This document shows, one piece after another, positions 7,303-7,348 of a stretch of DNA of 7,348 nt; positions within the stretch are counted from its first letter, which is position 1, and every line of letters starts with the position of its first letter. The stretch covers positions 1 to 7,348 of the forward strand of contig CAIMEK010000075.1 in NCBI GenBank assembly GCA_903839965.1, written 5' to 3'. The stretch is from an uncultured Acetobacteraceae bacterium (GTDB lineage Bacteria > Pseudomonadota > Alphaproteobacteria > Acetobacterales > Acetobacteraceae). The notes under the pieces were generated by a model. The model was not told the origin of the DNA. It did no database searches and saw only the letters and a program-made list of their open reading frames with translations. The translations under genes were made by a program, and so were the position numbers.

Positions 7303-7348
7303 GTTTCGTTGGATTCCTTTGCGGCGGTTCTGGCGCGGCTTCCGCCGA
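7285..7348 (+). CDS. Unidentified reading frame, N-terminal 21 codons only (right edge)
   Basis: From the ATG at 7285 the frame is open to the window edge, reading MHQTSSVSLDSFAAVLARLPP. Only 21 residues are visible, so no family can be assigned. The pattern of a short N-terminal helix ending in LARLPP is reminiscent of the start of some IS4-type transposases, but that is weak memory-based resemblance. Codons TCT, GTT, TTG, TCC and TTT contrast with the strongly GC-ending codons of the neighbouring genes, and the 80 bases before it contain A/T-rich patches, both consistent with recently acquired DNA. No clear Shine-Dalgarno is present. An in-frame TTG at 7249 could extend the start upstream. 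Confidence that this is a real gene is moderate to low. Confidence 0.35.
   Translation, partial: MHQTSSVSLDSFAAVLARLPP

Overview
The window most resembles a chromosomal segment of a high-GC alphaproteobacterium, probably near Rhodospirillales/Acetobacteraceae. The reasons are a Usg-family gene, a CtaA-type haem A synthase with the longer alphaproteobacterial architecture, a CIRCE-controlled groESL operon whose GroEL N-terminus reads as alphaproteobacterial, and very high third-position GC. The taxonomic placement comes from recognising the protein families, not from a search.

Layout. Minus strand, 1-1640: a groESL operon read leftwards. It has a TTGACT/TAGATC promoter, a CIRCE operator, groES, then groEL, which runs off the left edge after 388 codons. 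Plus strand, 1822-2094: a small usg gene divergent from groESL. Plus strand, 2172-6283: a compact block of ctaA (haem A synthase), a soluble PAS-like sensor histidine kinase, tldD (metalloprotease) and a GNAT acetyltransferase. ctaA/kinase and kinase/tldD are joined by 4-base ATGA overlaps, and the GNAT gene follows after 4 bases, so these four very likely form one transcript. Plus strand, 6365-7204: an EamA/DMT-family membrane transporter. The right edge (7205-7348) is visibly less GC-rich in places and holds the first 21 codons of an unidentified reading frame whose start codon sits in a perfect 8-bp inverted repeat.

Functionally, groES/groEL form the chaperonin. CtaA makes haem A for cytochrome oxidase. 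TldD, normally with TldE/PmbA, is a zinc protease that degrades or matures unstructured peptides. The kinase has no visible response regulator in this window. No stretch longer than 300 bases lacks a gene. I see no tRNA, rRNA, CRISPR array or complete mobile element.

I do not see a clearly new multi-gene system. The points most worth a second look are the kinase translationally tied between ctaA and tldD, the composition and sequence-type change inside groEL, the apparently leaderless ctaA promoter, and the start-codon hairpin at the right edge.
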